Shown: one piece after another, positions 17,537-24,985 of the stretch | How the letters are laid out: the number at the start of each line of letters is the position of its first letter | How positions within the stretch are numbered: the first letter of the stretch is position 1 | Assembly (NCBI GenBank): GCA_900545055.1 | Contig: UQXP01000008.1 | Span: 1-57,759, forward strand | Direction of reading: 5' to 3' | Length of the DNA stretch: 57,759 nt | Source of the DNA: an uncultured Collinsella sp. | GTDB lineage: Bacteria; Actinomycetota; Coriobacteriia; Coriobacteriales; Coriobacteriaceae | Position numbers and translations under genes: made by a program | Notes under the pieces: model-generated | Seen by the model: the letters and a program-made list of their open reading frames with translations, nothing else | What the model was told of the DNA's origin: nothing | Database searches by the model: none

Positions 17537-17579
17537 TACTCTTTGAGCCAGAGCCGACACTAATTCAAATGGCGAAATC

Positions 17580-17614
17580 AAAGGGCGTTCTCTGCATGGA
17601 GGGCGCCCTTTTTT
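17580..17614 (-). terminator. Bidirectional terminator-like hairpin at LuxR 3' end
   Basis: AAGGGCG (17581-17587) pairs with CGCCCTT (17604-17610). T residues follow on the plus strand and TTTGATTT follows on the minus strand, so it can end the minus-strand LuxR transcript. Confidence 0.6.
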
Positions 17615-18416
17615 ATCGCGGGATGTTTTGCGTGGCAGTCATGAGGCCCAGGCGGTTGCTGACGCCGAGCTTGCGATAGATGGCGTTGACATGCTTCTTG
17701 ACGGTTGACTCGCTTATGAATAGCTCGTTTGCCATCTGTTTGTTCGTTTTGCCGTCGAGCATGAGCCGCATGACTTCGGCTTCGCGCGGTTGGATATTGT
17801 GTTCTGTAATGAAAGCATTTAGCTGGTTTGTGTCTTCTGTCTGGGTGAGTTTAATGCCCCGAGGATAGAGGTTGGCGAGCGCGAGGCTCGCGTGCCGAGC
17901 GACTTCGAGCAGGATTGCGAGCTCGGTGTCGGTGAAGTCTCCGGCCGTGCGTTCACGAAACAGGGTGATGCTTCCTAGCGGGCTGTCGTTGTGCGCGAGC
18001 GTGGCCGTACAGCCAAAGTAGACGCCCTGCGGTTCCATCCATTTGCGATAGATGGGCGTGGCATCGCGTCGCTCGACGTCGACGAGGTCGAGGTCGCGGT
18101 AGACGCCGACCTTATGTAAGTCAAAGCTCCATGTTGTATAGTCCATCGCGGCGTAGCGGTTGTAGTAGTCGCTCAGTGCGCGGTCGTCCATTCCGCTGCT
18201 TGCGGGGTGGACGTAGCGTGGGGCATCACTGCCCGCCGCCTCGATCAGGTCGAACATGGCGATCCGATGGGGCACGAGCCCTGTCGTTCCCTCGAGGGTC
18301 TCCTTTTGCAGCTTATCGACACCGTGTGATGCGTGGATTGCAAGCGCGAGCTCGTTGAGAGCAGTCCAGGTCGTACTGTCCAACTCAATAGTCTGCTGTT
18401 TATTGCATGGGGGCAT
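17613..18416 (-). CDS. LuxR-family regulator with soluble sensory N-domain
   Basis: The 267-residue cytoplasmic protein has a GAF-like or autoinducer-domain-like region over about residues 30-185 (for example SPLGSITLFRERTAGDFTDTE) and a C-terminal LuxR helix-turn-helix over about 205-265 (QPREAEVMRLMLDGKTNKQM...STVKKHVNAIYRKLGVSNR). I chose ATG 18416 because GGAAAGGA lies six bases before it; the longer start at 18452 has no site. It is divergent from the second agmatine deiminase, 178 bp apart, and so probably regulates it. The ligand is unknown. Confidence 0.85.
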   Translation of the reverse strand: MPPCNKQQTIELDSTTWTALNELALAIHASHGVDKLQKETLEGTTGLVPHRIAMFDLIEAAGSDAPRYVHPASSGMDDRALSDYYNRYAAMDYTTWSFDLHKVGVYRDLDLVDVERRDATPIYRKWMEPQGVYFGCTATLAHNDSPLGSITLFRERTAGDFTDTELAILLEVARHASLALANLYPRGIKLTQTEDTNQLNAFITEHNIQPREAEVMRLMLDGKTNKQMANELFISESTVKKHVNAIYRKLGVSNRLGLMTATQNIPR

Positions 18417-18594
18417 AGGGCATCCTTTCCATTGTGGAACCCAGTATGTCATGTTCTCGGCCTGAATAGAACTTTAGGTCAGCGAATGGTATACCGTCGG
18501 TCGCTGAAAGGGGCTCGAGGGACCATTGAGAACATCTCGGTGCGGCCGCATCATGGTCTCGTCAAGCAAAAGCACCGAGATTTAGGAGCTTGAA

Positions 18595-19716
18595 ATGAAG
18601 ACCATCTACGAGAGTGAGTCCACACCTAAGAAGGACGGGTTCTATATGCCCGGCGAGTACGAGGAGCAGGAGCGCACCTGGATTTTGTGGCCGCATCGCT
18701 CGGATGTGTGGCGCTGTGGTGCCAAGCCGGCGCAAAAGGTCTTTACCGAGATTATTAAGACCGTTGCACGTTTTCAGCCCATCACTGTGGGCGTCAACAC
18801 TGAAGACTTCCCCGCGGTGTGTGAGATCTTCGACGGCGTTGAGAACGTGCGCGTTATCCACATGGAGTACAACGACAGCTGGATTCGCGACCCCGGCCCG
18901 GCGTTCCTCGTTAATGACAATGGTGAGGTTGCTCTTTCGCACTTCCACTTTAATGCTTACGGCGGTTTCATTGACGGCCTGTATTTCCCGTGGGACAAGG
19001 ACGCTTCCATTGGCCTGCAGGTGGCACAGCTCGAGCAGGTTAACCGCTATCGTCCCGAGGATTATATCCTCGAGGGTGGCTCGTTTAACTGCGACGGCCA
19101 GGGCACCGTGGTGACCACCGAGATGTGCCTGCTCAATGAGGACCGCAATCCCCAGTACACCAAGGAGCAGATCGAGGAGAAGCTTGCCGAGTACCTGGGC
19201 ATCGAGAAGGTCATTTGGATCAAGGATGGCATCGACCCGTTTGAGACCAACGGGCACGTGGACGACGTCGCATGCTTTAGTGCGCCCGGCGAGGTCTGCT
19301 GCATGTGGACCGATGATCCCAACCATAAGTTCTACAAGGAGTGCCAAGAGGCGTATAAGACGCTTTCCGAGACGACGGATGCCCGTGGCCGCAAGCTCAA
19401 GATCCACAAGGTGATTATGCCTGCGACCTCGGTATATATGACCGAGGAGGAGGCATCGACCATCGATCCGGTCGAGGGTGTGCTGCCGCGTACTCCCGAG
19501 GACGCCTTTGAGCCCAGCTACCTCAACTTCTTGCCCATCAACGGGGCGGTGCTGGTGCCACAGTTTGGCGACCCCAACGATGCCCAGGCACTCAAGGATA
19601 TCCAAGCCGCCTATCCGGATCGCGAGGTCATCGGCATCATGACGCGCGAGGTCATCTATGGTGGCGGCAACATCCACTGCATCACCCAGCAGCAGCCCAA
19701 GGCGCGCTGTAAATAG
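18595..19716 (+). CDS. aguA: Agmatine deiminase
   Basis: The enzyme converts agmatine to N-carbamoylputrescine and ammonia. At 373 residues it is the normal family length. All expected active-site segments are present: DSWIRDPGPAF, EGGSFN, TNGHVDDVA and the nucleophile in GGGNIHCITQQ (Cys362). It is more canonical than the copy at 7872. The leader can form ATCTCGGTGC/GCACCGAGAT, and GGAGCTTGAA precedes ATG 18595. It is divergent from a LuxR regulator and separated by 9 kb from ptcA, so the two deiminase genes may answer to different signals. Confidence 0.92.
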   Translation: MKTIYESESTPKKDGFYMPGEYEEQERTWILWPHRSDVWRCGAKPAQKVFTEIIKTVARFQPITVGVNTEDFPAVCEIFDGVENVRVIHMEYNDSWIRDPGPAFLVNDNGEVALSHFHFNAYGGFIDGLYFPWDKDASIGLQVAQLEQVNRYRPEDYILEGGSFNCDGQGTVVTTEMCLLNEDRNPQYTKEQIEEKLAEYLGIEKVIWIKDGIDPFETNGHVDDVACFSAPGEVCCMWTDDPNHKFYKECQEAYKTLSETTDARGRKLKIHKVIMPATSVYMTEEEASTIDPVEGVLPRTPEDAFEPSYLNFLPINGAVLVPQFGDPNDAQALKDIQAAYPDREVIGIMTREVIYGGGNIHCITQQQPKARCK

Positions 19717-19754
19717 CAGTTCCATGGTGAACAGTGCTTGATTGTCCGCACGCG

Positions 19755-19789
19755 AAAGTCCGCCGACTTCAATGGTCGGCGGACTTTTT
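19755..19789 (+). terminator. Rho-independent terminator of aguA
   Basis: AAAGTCCGCCGAC pairs perfectly with GTCGGCGGACTTT around a 7-base loop, followed by TT. Confidence 0.9.
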
Positions 19790-19876
19790 GTGTGGTGGTT
19801 TCAGCTGAACGGCGGGCCGTGCGGCTTGGGTGTGCGGGCACACAATCTGGGGAAACCAAACAGATTGGGGCCTTAT

Positions 19877-20047
19877 ATGATCGACTCGAAGGGAAACGTG
19901 CGACCCGAGGGCATGTTTAACAGGGCGTACCTGGCCCCCGAAGCCCAGCGCGCATACGATACGCTGCTCGAGTGCGTGCTCAACGGGCAGAAGGGTTGCG
20001 AGGCTTCGGCGCATGCGGGCATGGATACCATCAAGGCGCTCGTATAG
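19877..20047 (+). pseudogene. N-terminal fragment of an unrecognised protein
   Basis: A 56-residue frame starts MIDSKGNVRPEGMFNRAYL and stops after MDTIKALV. The wording is that of an intact protein N-terminus rather than a complete small protein; the ending resembles the entry to a transglutaminase-like domain, though this is a loose impression. It overlaps the start of a kinase C-lobe frame in another reading frame, so the two look like remnants joined by a deletion. Confidence 0.45.
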
Positions 20048-20618
20048 CTTTACGCTTTCGGATGTGACACATAGGACTGCGTGCGCCGCTCCCGGCTATA
20101 TTGCCCCCGAGGTGCTTCAACTCATGGAGATAGCCGGCATCAGCGATTTCGAGAGCTTGGCAGCGTCCACGAATGCCCCCGTGTTTACGCCACAGACGGA
20201 TGACTTTGGACTCGCGGTCCATATCTTTAAGATGCTTAACCGCGGAATACACCCATACGCTTCTGGTGAGCTGGACTTGGACATATTTGACCTGGACGAC
20301 GATGACATTCCGCCTGCACCATTGATAAACAGCTGCGTGTGTAATGGGCACAGCCCGTTTGTGGGGACGTTGGTCGGATACGTTGTCCCAAAGTACGCTC
20401 TTGAGCTCGATGATTTTAGCGGCATTATGGGCGAGGCACTCCGTCGATCGCTGTATGGCAGGGCGGAGGAGCGTCTTGACGCACACACATGGGCGCGCCT
20501 GCTCGACCGCTATCTATCCGAGACAGTTGTGTGCAAGCGTGGCCATCTCCACCACTCGTTACAGCACGAATGCCCTTGCTGCCGAGGAGAGCGCGCCTTG
20601 TTGACTCGTCTTGGTTGA
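20013..20618 (+). pseudogene. Protein-kinase-like C-lobe remnant
   Basis: The open frame encodes the activation-segment end of a Ser/Thr-kinase-like protein (CAAPGYIAPEVLQ), then the helix F region (FTPQTDDFGLAVHIFKMLNRGIHPY), and ends with a Cys-rich tail (CKRGHLHHSLQHECPCC). The N-lobe, ATP-binding loop and catalytic loop are missing, and there is no ribosome-binding site at the first ATG. It is therefore most likely a decayed YegI-like kinase gene. The true 5' limit of homology is about 20055. Confidence 0.6.
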
Positions 20619-20662
20619 TGGTTTGGGCCGTCTTGTAGAAAGCCCGTGAGGCGACATGCAAG

Positions 20663-21312
20663 TTAAGCCTGCGTGTCGCCTCCGTACATATAGACGATAA
20701 ATCCGTCGCCGGTGTCCTGGCTGTGATCCTCCAAGATGCGCTTCATGTTGAGGTGCTCGTAGAACTGCCAGTCGGAGTTGCAGTCGCTCATCAGGAAGAA
20801 TTTGGTGCACCCGGCTTTGGCGAGTTCGGCGCGCGCAAGGTCGATGAGCGCACGGCCGAGCCCCTTGCCCTGCCATTCGGGCACGATGATGATCAGGTTG
20901 AGCTGGCCCTGGGCATATTCGTTGCCCGTGGCGGCAAAGCGGTCGGCTGTTGCCTTCTCGCGGCTATCGCCAAAGAGCGAGCCTTCGAGCTTGGCATCGG
21001 CGGTCTTTGCCATCTCGGTTGCCTGGACGAACATCTCGTTGTAGCAGGGCTCCCACGTGGATTGGTGCGTGGTTTGCCGTCTTCGAAGATACCGATGCAG
21101 CAAGCGGCGATGATGCGGCCTTCAGCTTCGGCAACGAGCGCGATGGGGGAGCGCTGCAGCTGCATGGCGATGTTAAAGCGCGCACAGAAATCGGCGGCTT
21201 CGACGTCGCCTCGGTTGCGCAGCGTGTTGCACCACAGCTGGTTGTAGATGGCGGCGATGCCGGCCAGGTCATCGAGCGTGGCGGCACGCAGAGTTACGTT
21301 GTCAAGGCTCAT
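20663..21312 (-). pseudogene. GNAT-family acetyltransferase broken by a frameshift
   Basis: The N-terminal part starts at ATG 21312 after GGAAGGAG (MSLDNVTLRAATLDDLAGIA) and runs to about 21060. The C-terminal part continues in another frame from HQSTWEPCYNE through the acetyl-CoA loop (VPEWQGKGLGRALIDLARAELAK) to 20663. The two join seamlessly if one base is added or two removed near 21055-21065. The whole would be about 215 residues, a usual GNAT length. Either a recent null allele or an assembly error; no slippery heptamer is apparent. Confidence 0.75.
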
Positions 21313-21460
21313 GGGGGCTCCTTCCAAGTTGGGTCAGGCCACCCCTGAGTGTGACATGGACGCAGGACGGCCGCATCGACCATTCGGCAGGCGAGCCTCG
21401 AATCCTCGGGGACGGAGGGTCCTAAGAAGGAATGAGGGCGGATTTTCGGACACTTGCTCG

Positions 21461-21528
21461 ATGAGAGTGGATAATCTCCCACTTTTAGCGCTGGTATAGG
21501 CCAAAAACGGGAGATTATCCACTCTCAT
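21461..21528. repeat. Palindrome with 20-bp perfect arms
   Basis: Arms at 21461-21480 and 21509-21528 (starting ATGAGAGTGGATAATC) enclose a 28-base loop. It is part of the 476-bp gap 21313-21788, which has no gene and three consecutive hairpins. Confidence 0.8.
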
Positions 21529-21530
21529 TC

Positions 21531-21595
21531 TGGGTAGTCGTTGGGGACGTTCTTAAACGACCAGTCATTAAAGAACGTCCCCAATGACTACCCCA
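21531..21595. repeat. Palindrome with ~24-bp arms
   Basis: TGGGTAGTCGTTGGGGACG at its left end is matched by a complement ending at 21595, with one mismatch and one unpaired base. It directly follows the previous palindrome. Downstream, AGGAACRTCCC occurs twice near 21596 and 21627. Confidence 0.75.
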
Positions 21596-21685
21596 AGGAA
21601 CATCCCAGACTGCTGGCAGAAAAGGAACGTCCCTAACTGCCGCATCCGGAGTAAGACAACGCCGCAGGTAGAGGACGGACAGCGA

Positions 21686-21784
21686 GCGGGCCGCATTTGA
21701 GACAAGGTGACGTGAAACGAAAGGGCGCTGACCTTCTGGTCGCGCCCTTGAAGTTGAACGTCAGATTGTCCAAATGCGGCCCGC
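21686..21784 (-). terminator. Long stepped hairpin at the 3' end of DAHP synthase
   Basis: GCGGGCCGCATTTG (21686-21699) pairs with 21771-21784. Inside lie shorter paired steps (GACAA/TTGTC, TGACGT/ACGTCA, AAGGGCG/CGCCCTT). It starts 5 bp past the DAHP synthase stop on the minus strand, but has no T tract. It has the stepped form of the two-tier repeats without their conserved loop sequence. Confidence 0.55.
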
Positions 21785-21788
21785 GTAA

Positions 21789-22820
21789 CTAAACCCGCTC
21801 CGCGATCTCGTGGATGAGGTAGTCGGTCTTTTCCCAGCCCAGGCACGGGTCGGTGATCGACTTACCAAAGACACCGCCATCGACCGGCTGGTTGCCGTCC
21901 TCAAGGTAAGACTCGATCATAAAACCCTTGACCAGCTTGGAGATGGACTCATTGCGGCGGCAGCTGTCGAGCACCTCCTTGCAAATGCGGTACTGCTCCA
22001 GCGGGCGCTTGCCCGAGTTGTCGTGGTTGCAGTCGATGACCGCCGCCGGGTTGGCGTAACCGGCATGCTCGGTATAGCGCTCGGCCAGGCGCTCCAGGTG
22101 CTCGTAGTGGTAATTGGGGTAGGTGCGACCGTCGAGACCGATGTAGCCACGCATGACGGCGTGCGCGAGCGGGTTGCCGTCGCACTCAACCTCCCAGTTG
22201 CGGAAGATAAAGCTCTGATGTGCCTGGGCGGCGTAGATGGAGTTGAGCATGACGGTGGTGGAACCGGCGGTGGGGTTCTTCATGCCCACAGGCACCGAAA
22301 TGCCGCTCGACACCAGGCGGTGCTCCTGGTTTTCGACCGAGCGTGCACCCACGGCAACGTAGCTCAGCAGGTCGACGAGGTACTGGTAGTTGGACGGGTA
22401 GAGCATCTCATCGGCGGTAAAGAAGCCGGTCTCCTCGATGACGCGCAGGTGCATGTGGCGGATTGCCTTGACGCCTTCGAGCAGGTCATCGGGCGCCTCG
22501 GGGTCGGGGTTGTGCAGCAGACCCTTGTAGCCAGTGCCCTTGGTGCGCGGCTTGTTGGTGTAGACGCGCGGAATGACGATGAGCTTGTCCTTGACCTCCT
22601 CGGCGGTCTTGGCCAGTCGGTTCATGTACTCAAGCACCGAATCCTCGCGGTCGGCAGAGCACGGGCCGATGATGAGCACTTTGCGTGCGTCCTCGCCGGT
22701 AAAGACCTTGGCGACCTCGGCGTCGAATGCCTGCTTTTTGGCGGTAAGCTCGGCGGAAAGCGGCATTTCCTCGCGGATCTCCATGGGGATCGGCAACCTG
22801 CGCTTGAATTCCATGGCCAT
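21789..22820 (-). CDS. aroF: 3-deoxy-7-phosphoheptulonate synthase, type I
   Basis: The enzyme condenses phosphoenolpyruvate with erythrose 4-phosphate, the first step of aromatic amino acid synthesis. The 343-residue length and the segments LIIGPCSADRED, PRVYTNKPRTKGTGYKGL, GARSVENQEHR, VGMKNPT and IDCNHDNSGK are those of the AroF/AroG/AroH group. The N-terminal extension has the form seen in feedback-regulated enzymes; which aromatic amino acid inhibits it cannot be told. AAAGGAGG precedes ATG 22820. It is a single gene between repeats, downstream of the ABC exporter operon on the same strand. Confidence 0.93.
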   Translation of the reverse strand: MAMEFKRRLPIPMEIREEMPLSAELTAKKQAFDAEVAKVFTGEDARKVLIIGPCSADREDSVLEYMNRLAKTAEEVKDKLIVIPRVYTNKPRTKGTGYKGLLHNPDPEAPDDLLEGVKAIRHMHLRVIEETGFFTADEMLYPSNYQYLVDLLSYVAVGARSVENQEHRLVSSGISVPVGMKNPTAGSTTVMLNSIYAAQAHQSFIFRNWEVECDGNPLAHAVMRGYIGLDGRTYPNYHYEHLERLAERYTEHAGYANPAAVIDCNHDNSGKRPLEQYRICKEVLDSCRRNESISKLVKGFMIESYLEDGNQPVDGGVFGKSITDPCLGWEKTDYLIHEIAERV

Positions 22821-22923
22821 ATGGGGCCTCCTTTATCAATTAACGGCAACAATTGGCGAATTCTCGAATGCTCGGCATTATCCGCTGTCGCACGCTAAAG
22901 TGCAACCCCTTGTCACCCCGAAA

Positions 22924-22973
22924 CCTACCAAAAAGGGACAGGTTTATTTTGGCAGGTTTTATCTGGGTAAACG
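22924..22973 (-). repeat. Dispersed ~50-bp repeat, copy 3
   Basis: Reverse-oriented copy (CCTACCAAAAAGGGACAGG ... ATCTGGGTAAAC). It lies in the 308-bp gap between DAHP synthase and the ABC exporter, which otherwise holds only the terminator at 23066. Confidence 0.85.
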
Positions 22974-23065
22974 TTGGCGGGCCTTGGAATGGAATGATGC
23001 CACGTGGCTTGGAAGAGACCGTCGATCGAGTTCCAGGGGAGGCGGTTCGAGGGCTGCAAAACAAA

Positions 23066-23097
23066 AACGGGGACGCAGATTGTCCTGCGTCCCCGTT
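23066..23097 (-). terminator. Terminator of the MarR-ABC exporter operon
   Basis: AACGGGGACGCAG pairs perfectly with CTGCGTCCCCGTT around a 6-base loop. On the minus strand it is followed by TTTTTGTTTT. Confidence 0.9.
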
Positions 23098-23128
23098 CTC
23101 GGGCGTTATTCGTTCCCTGCGGCAGAAT

Positions 23129-24985
23129 TTACGCCGCTTCGTCGAACTGCGAATTGTACAGGTCGGCGTAGAAGCCGCCTTGGGCGAGCAGCTCGTCGTG
23201 CGTGCCCTTCTCGACGATGTCGCCGTCGCGAATCACCAAGATCACGTCGGCGTTGCGGATCGTGGACAGGCGATGCGCGATGACAAAGCTCGTGCGGCCC
23301 TGCATCAGCGCATCCATGGCGCGCTGAATAAGCTCTTCGGTACGGGTATCGACGTTGGAAGTCGCCTCGTCCAAAATCAGCGCCGGACGGTCGGCCAAAA
23401 TGGCGCGGGCGATGGTCACGAGCTGGCGCTGACCCTGCGACAGGTTAGTGCCCTCCTCATTGATCATAAAGTCGTAGCCGCCGGCGAGCGTATGGATAAA
23501 GTGGTCGCAGCGTGCGGCGCGTGCAGCGGCCTCGACCTCGGCGTCGGTCGCATCGGGGCGTCCGTAGCGGATGTTCTCGCGGATGGTGCCGTTAAACAGC
23601 CAGGTGTCCTGCAGCACCATGGCAAACTCGCCGCGCAGCGCCGCGCGGTCCCAGTCGCGCACGTCGACGCCTTCGACGCGCAGCGAACCGCCGTCCACGT
23701 CGTAAAAGCGCTGCAGCAGCTTAATGAGCGTGGTCTTGCCGGCGCCGGTGGGGCCGACGATGGCGATGGTCTGACCGGGCTGCGCCTCGCAGCTAAAGTC
23801 GTGGATGATGGTCTTGTCGGGCGTGTAGCCAAACTTGACGTGGTCGAACTCAACGTGGCCGGGGCGCTTCTCGGGAATCTGGGCGTCGGCCTTCTGCTCC
23901 TCCTCGGGCGCGGCGAGGAACTCAAAGACGCGCTCGGTGGCAGCGGCCATCGACTGCATCGTGTTGCTCACGTTGCCCAGCTGCTGCACCGGCTGCGTAA
24001 AGTTGCGCACGTACTGGATAAAGCTCTGGATGTCGCCGGGCGTGGCATTGCCGGTCAGCGCGAGCTGTGCGCCCACCACGACAACGCCCACGTAGCCCAT
24101 GTTGCCCACCAAGCTCATAAGCGGCATCATCAGGCCCGACAGGAACTGCGAGCGCCAACCGCTCACAAACAGTCGGTCGTTTTGACGGTCGAACTCCTCG
24201 ATTGAGGCCTCGGCGCGGTCGAACACCTGAATAACGTTCTGGCCGGCAAAGTCCTCCTCGATAATGCCGTTGACGGTGCCCAGGACTTGCTGCTGCTCGC
24301 GGAAGTACGGCTGCGAGAAGTGAATCATCACGGTCAGGATAATCGCGGCGGCCGGCAGTGTGAGCACGGTGACGCCGGTGAGCGGCAGACTGATCGAAAG
24401 CATCATGACGAGCACGCCGATAATCTGCGTCACCGACGTGATGAGCTGCGTCACGCTCTGGTTGAGCGACTGACCCAGCGTATCGACGTCGTTGGTGATG
24501 CGGCTGAGCACGTCGCCCTTGCTGTGGCCGTTGAAGTAACTCATCGGAACGACGGCGATCTTGGCGGCGATCTCCTTGCGCATGCGATAGCAGATCTTTT
24601 GCGTGACGCCGGTCATGAGCCAGCCTTGGATCAGGCTGCAGGCAGAGCTCGCCAGATACAGACAGAGCAAAAAGCCGAGCGTCTTGGCGATCCAGGCAAA
24701 GTCGACATCGCCGGTGCCGTTGACCTTGGCAACCAGGCCCTCGAACAGTTTGGTGGTAACCTGGCCGAGCACCTTGGGTCCCACGATATTAAAGATGACC
24801 GAGCACACGGCAAAGGCGACGGCGACAAACACGGCAATCTTGTGCTGACCGATATAACCGAGCAACTGCCGCATGGTGCCCTTAAAGTCCTTGGCCTTTT
24901 CGCCGCGACGCATGCCGCCCATGCGGCCCATGGGTCCACGCTGACGGGTGGGCTTGGGAATTTGGGTCTTGGTCTCGTCTGCCAT
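23129..24985 (-). CDS. Heterodimeric ABC exporter half, ATPase/permease (canonical Walker B, altered signature)
   Basis: The 618-residue protein has six membrane helices over about residues 45-330 and a C-terminal ATPase. Walker A is GPTGAGKTT and Walker B is ALILDEATS with the catalytic Glu. The signature motif reads LSQGQ rather than LSGGQ. That pairs with a partner whose Walker B Glu is changed, as in asymmetric exporters of the TM287/288 and BmrCD type, giving one active and one degenerate site. The start overlaps the partner's stop (TAATG), so the two are coupled. Substrate is likely drugs or lipids. The first 30 residues are rich in Gly, Met and Arg. Confidence 0.9.
   Translation of the reverse strand: MADETKTQIPKPTRQRGPMGRMGGMRRGEKAKDFKGTMRQLLGYIGQHKIAVFVAVAFAVCSVIFNIVGPKVLGQVTTKLFEGLVAKVNGTGDVDFAWIAKTLGFLLCLYLASSACSLIQGWLMTGVTQKICYRMRKEIAAKIAVVPMSYFNGHSKGDVLSRITNDVDTLGQSLNQSVTQLITSVTQIIGVLVMMLSISLPLTGVTVLTLPAAAIILTVMIHFSQPYFREQQQVLGTVNGIIEEDFAGQNVIQVFDRAEASIEEFDRQNDRLFVSGWRSQFLSGLMMPLMSLVGNMGYVGVVVVGAQLALTGNATPGDIQSFIQYVRNFTQPVQQLGNVSNTMQSMAAATERVFEFLAAPEEEQKADAQIPEKRPGHVEFDHVKFGYTPDKTIIHDFSCEAQPGQTIAIVGPTGAGKTTLIKLLQRFYDVDGGSLRVEGVDVRDWDRAALRGEFAMVLQDTWLFNGTIRENIRYGRPDATDAEVEAAARAARCDHFIHTLAGGYDFMINEEGTNLSQGQRQLVTIARAILADRPALILDEATSNVDTRTEELIQRAMDALMQGRTSFVIAHRLSTIRNADVILVIRDGDIVEKGTHDELLAQGGFYADLYNSQFDEAA

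Larger units (their letters stand above)
17262..17538. repeat. Duplicated intergenic element, copy B
   Basis: It has the same order of parts as copy A at 3270: terminator hairpin (17262-17300), 121-bp palindromic core (17324-17444) with CAAGTGAGTAG arms, second stem (17462-17495) and the start of the 50-bp repeat. The sequence is diverged but alignable throughout. It separates the ATPase from the 3' end of a minus-strand LuxR gene, repeating the setting of copy A. Confidence 0.85.

Noticed and set aside
21040..21080. Programmed frameshift in the acetyltransferase
   Set aside because: No slippery heptamer or following stem is evident, so a mutation or error is simpler.
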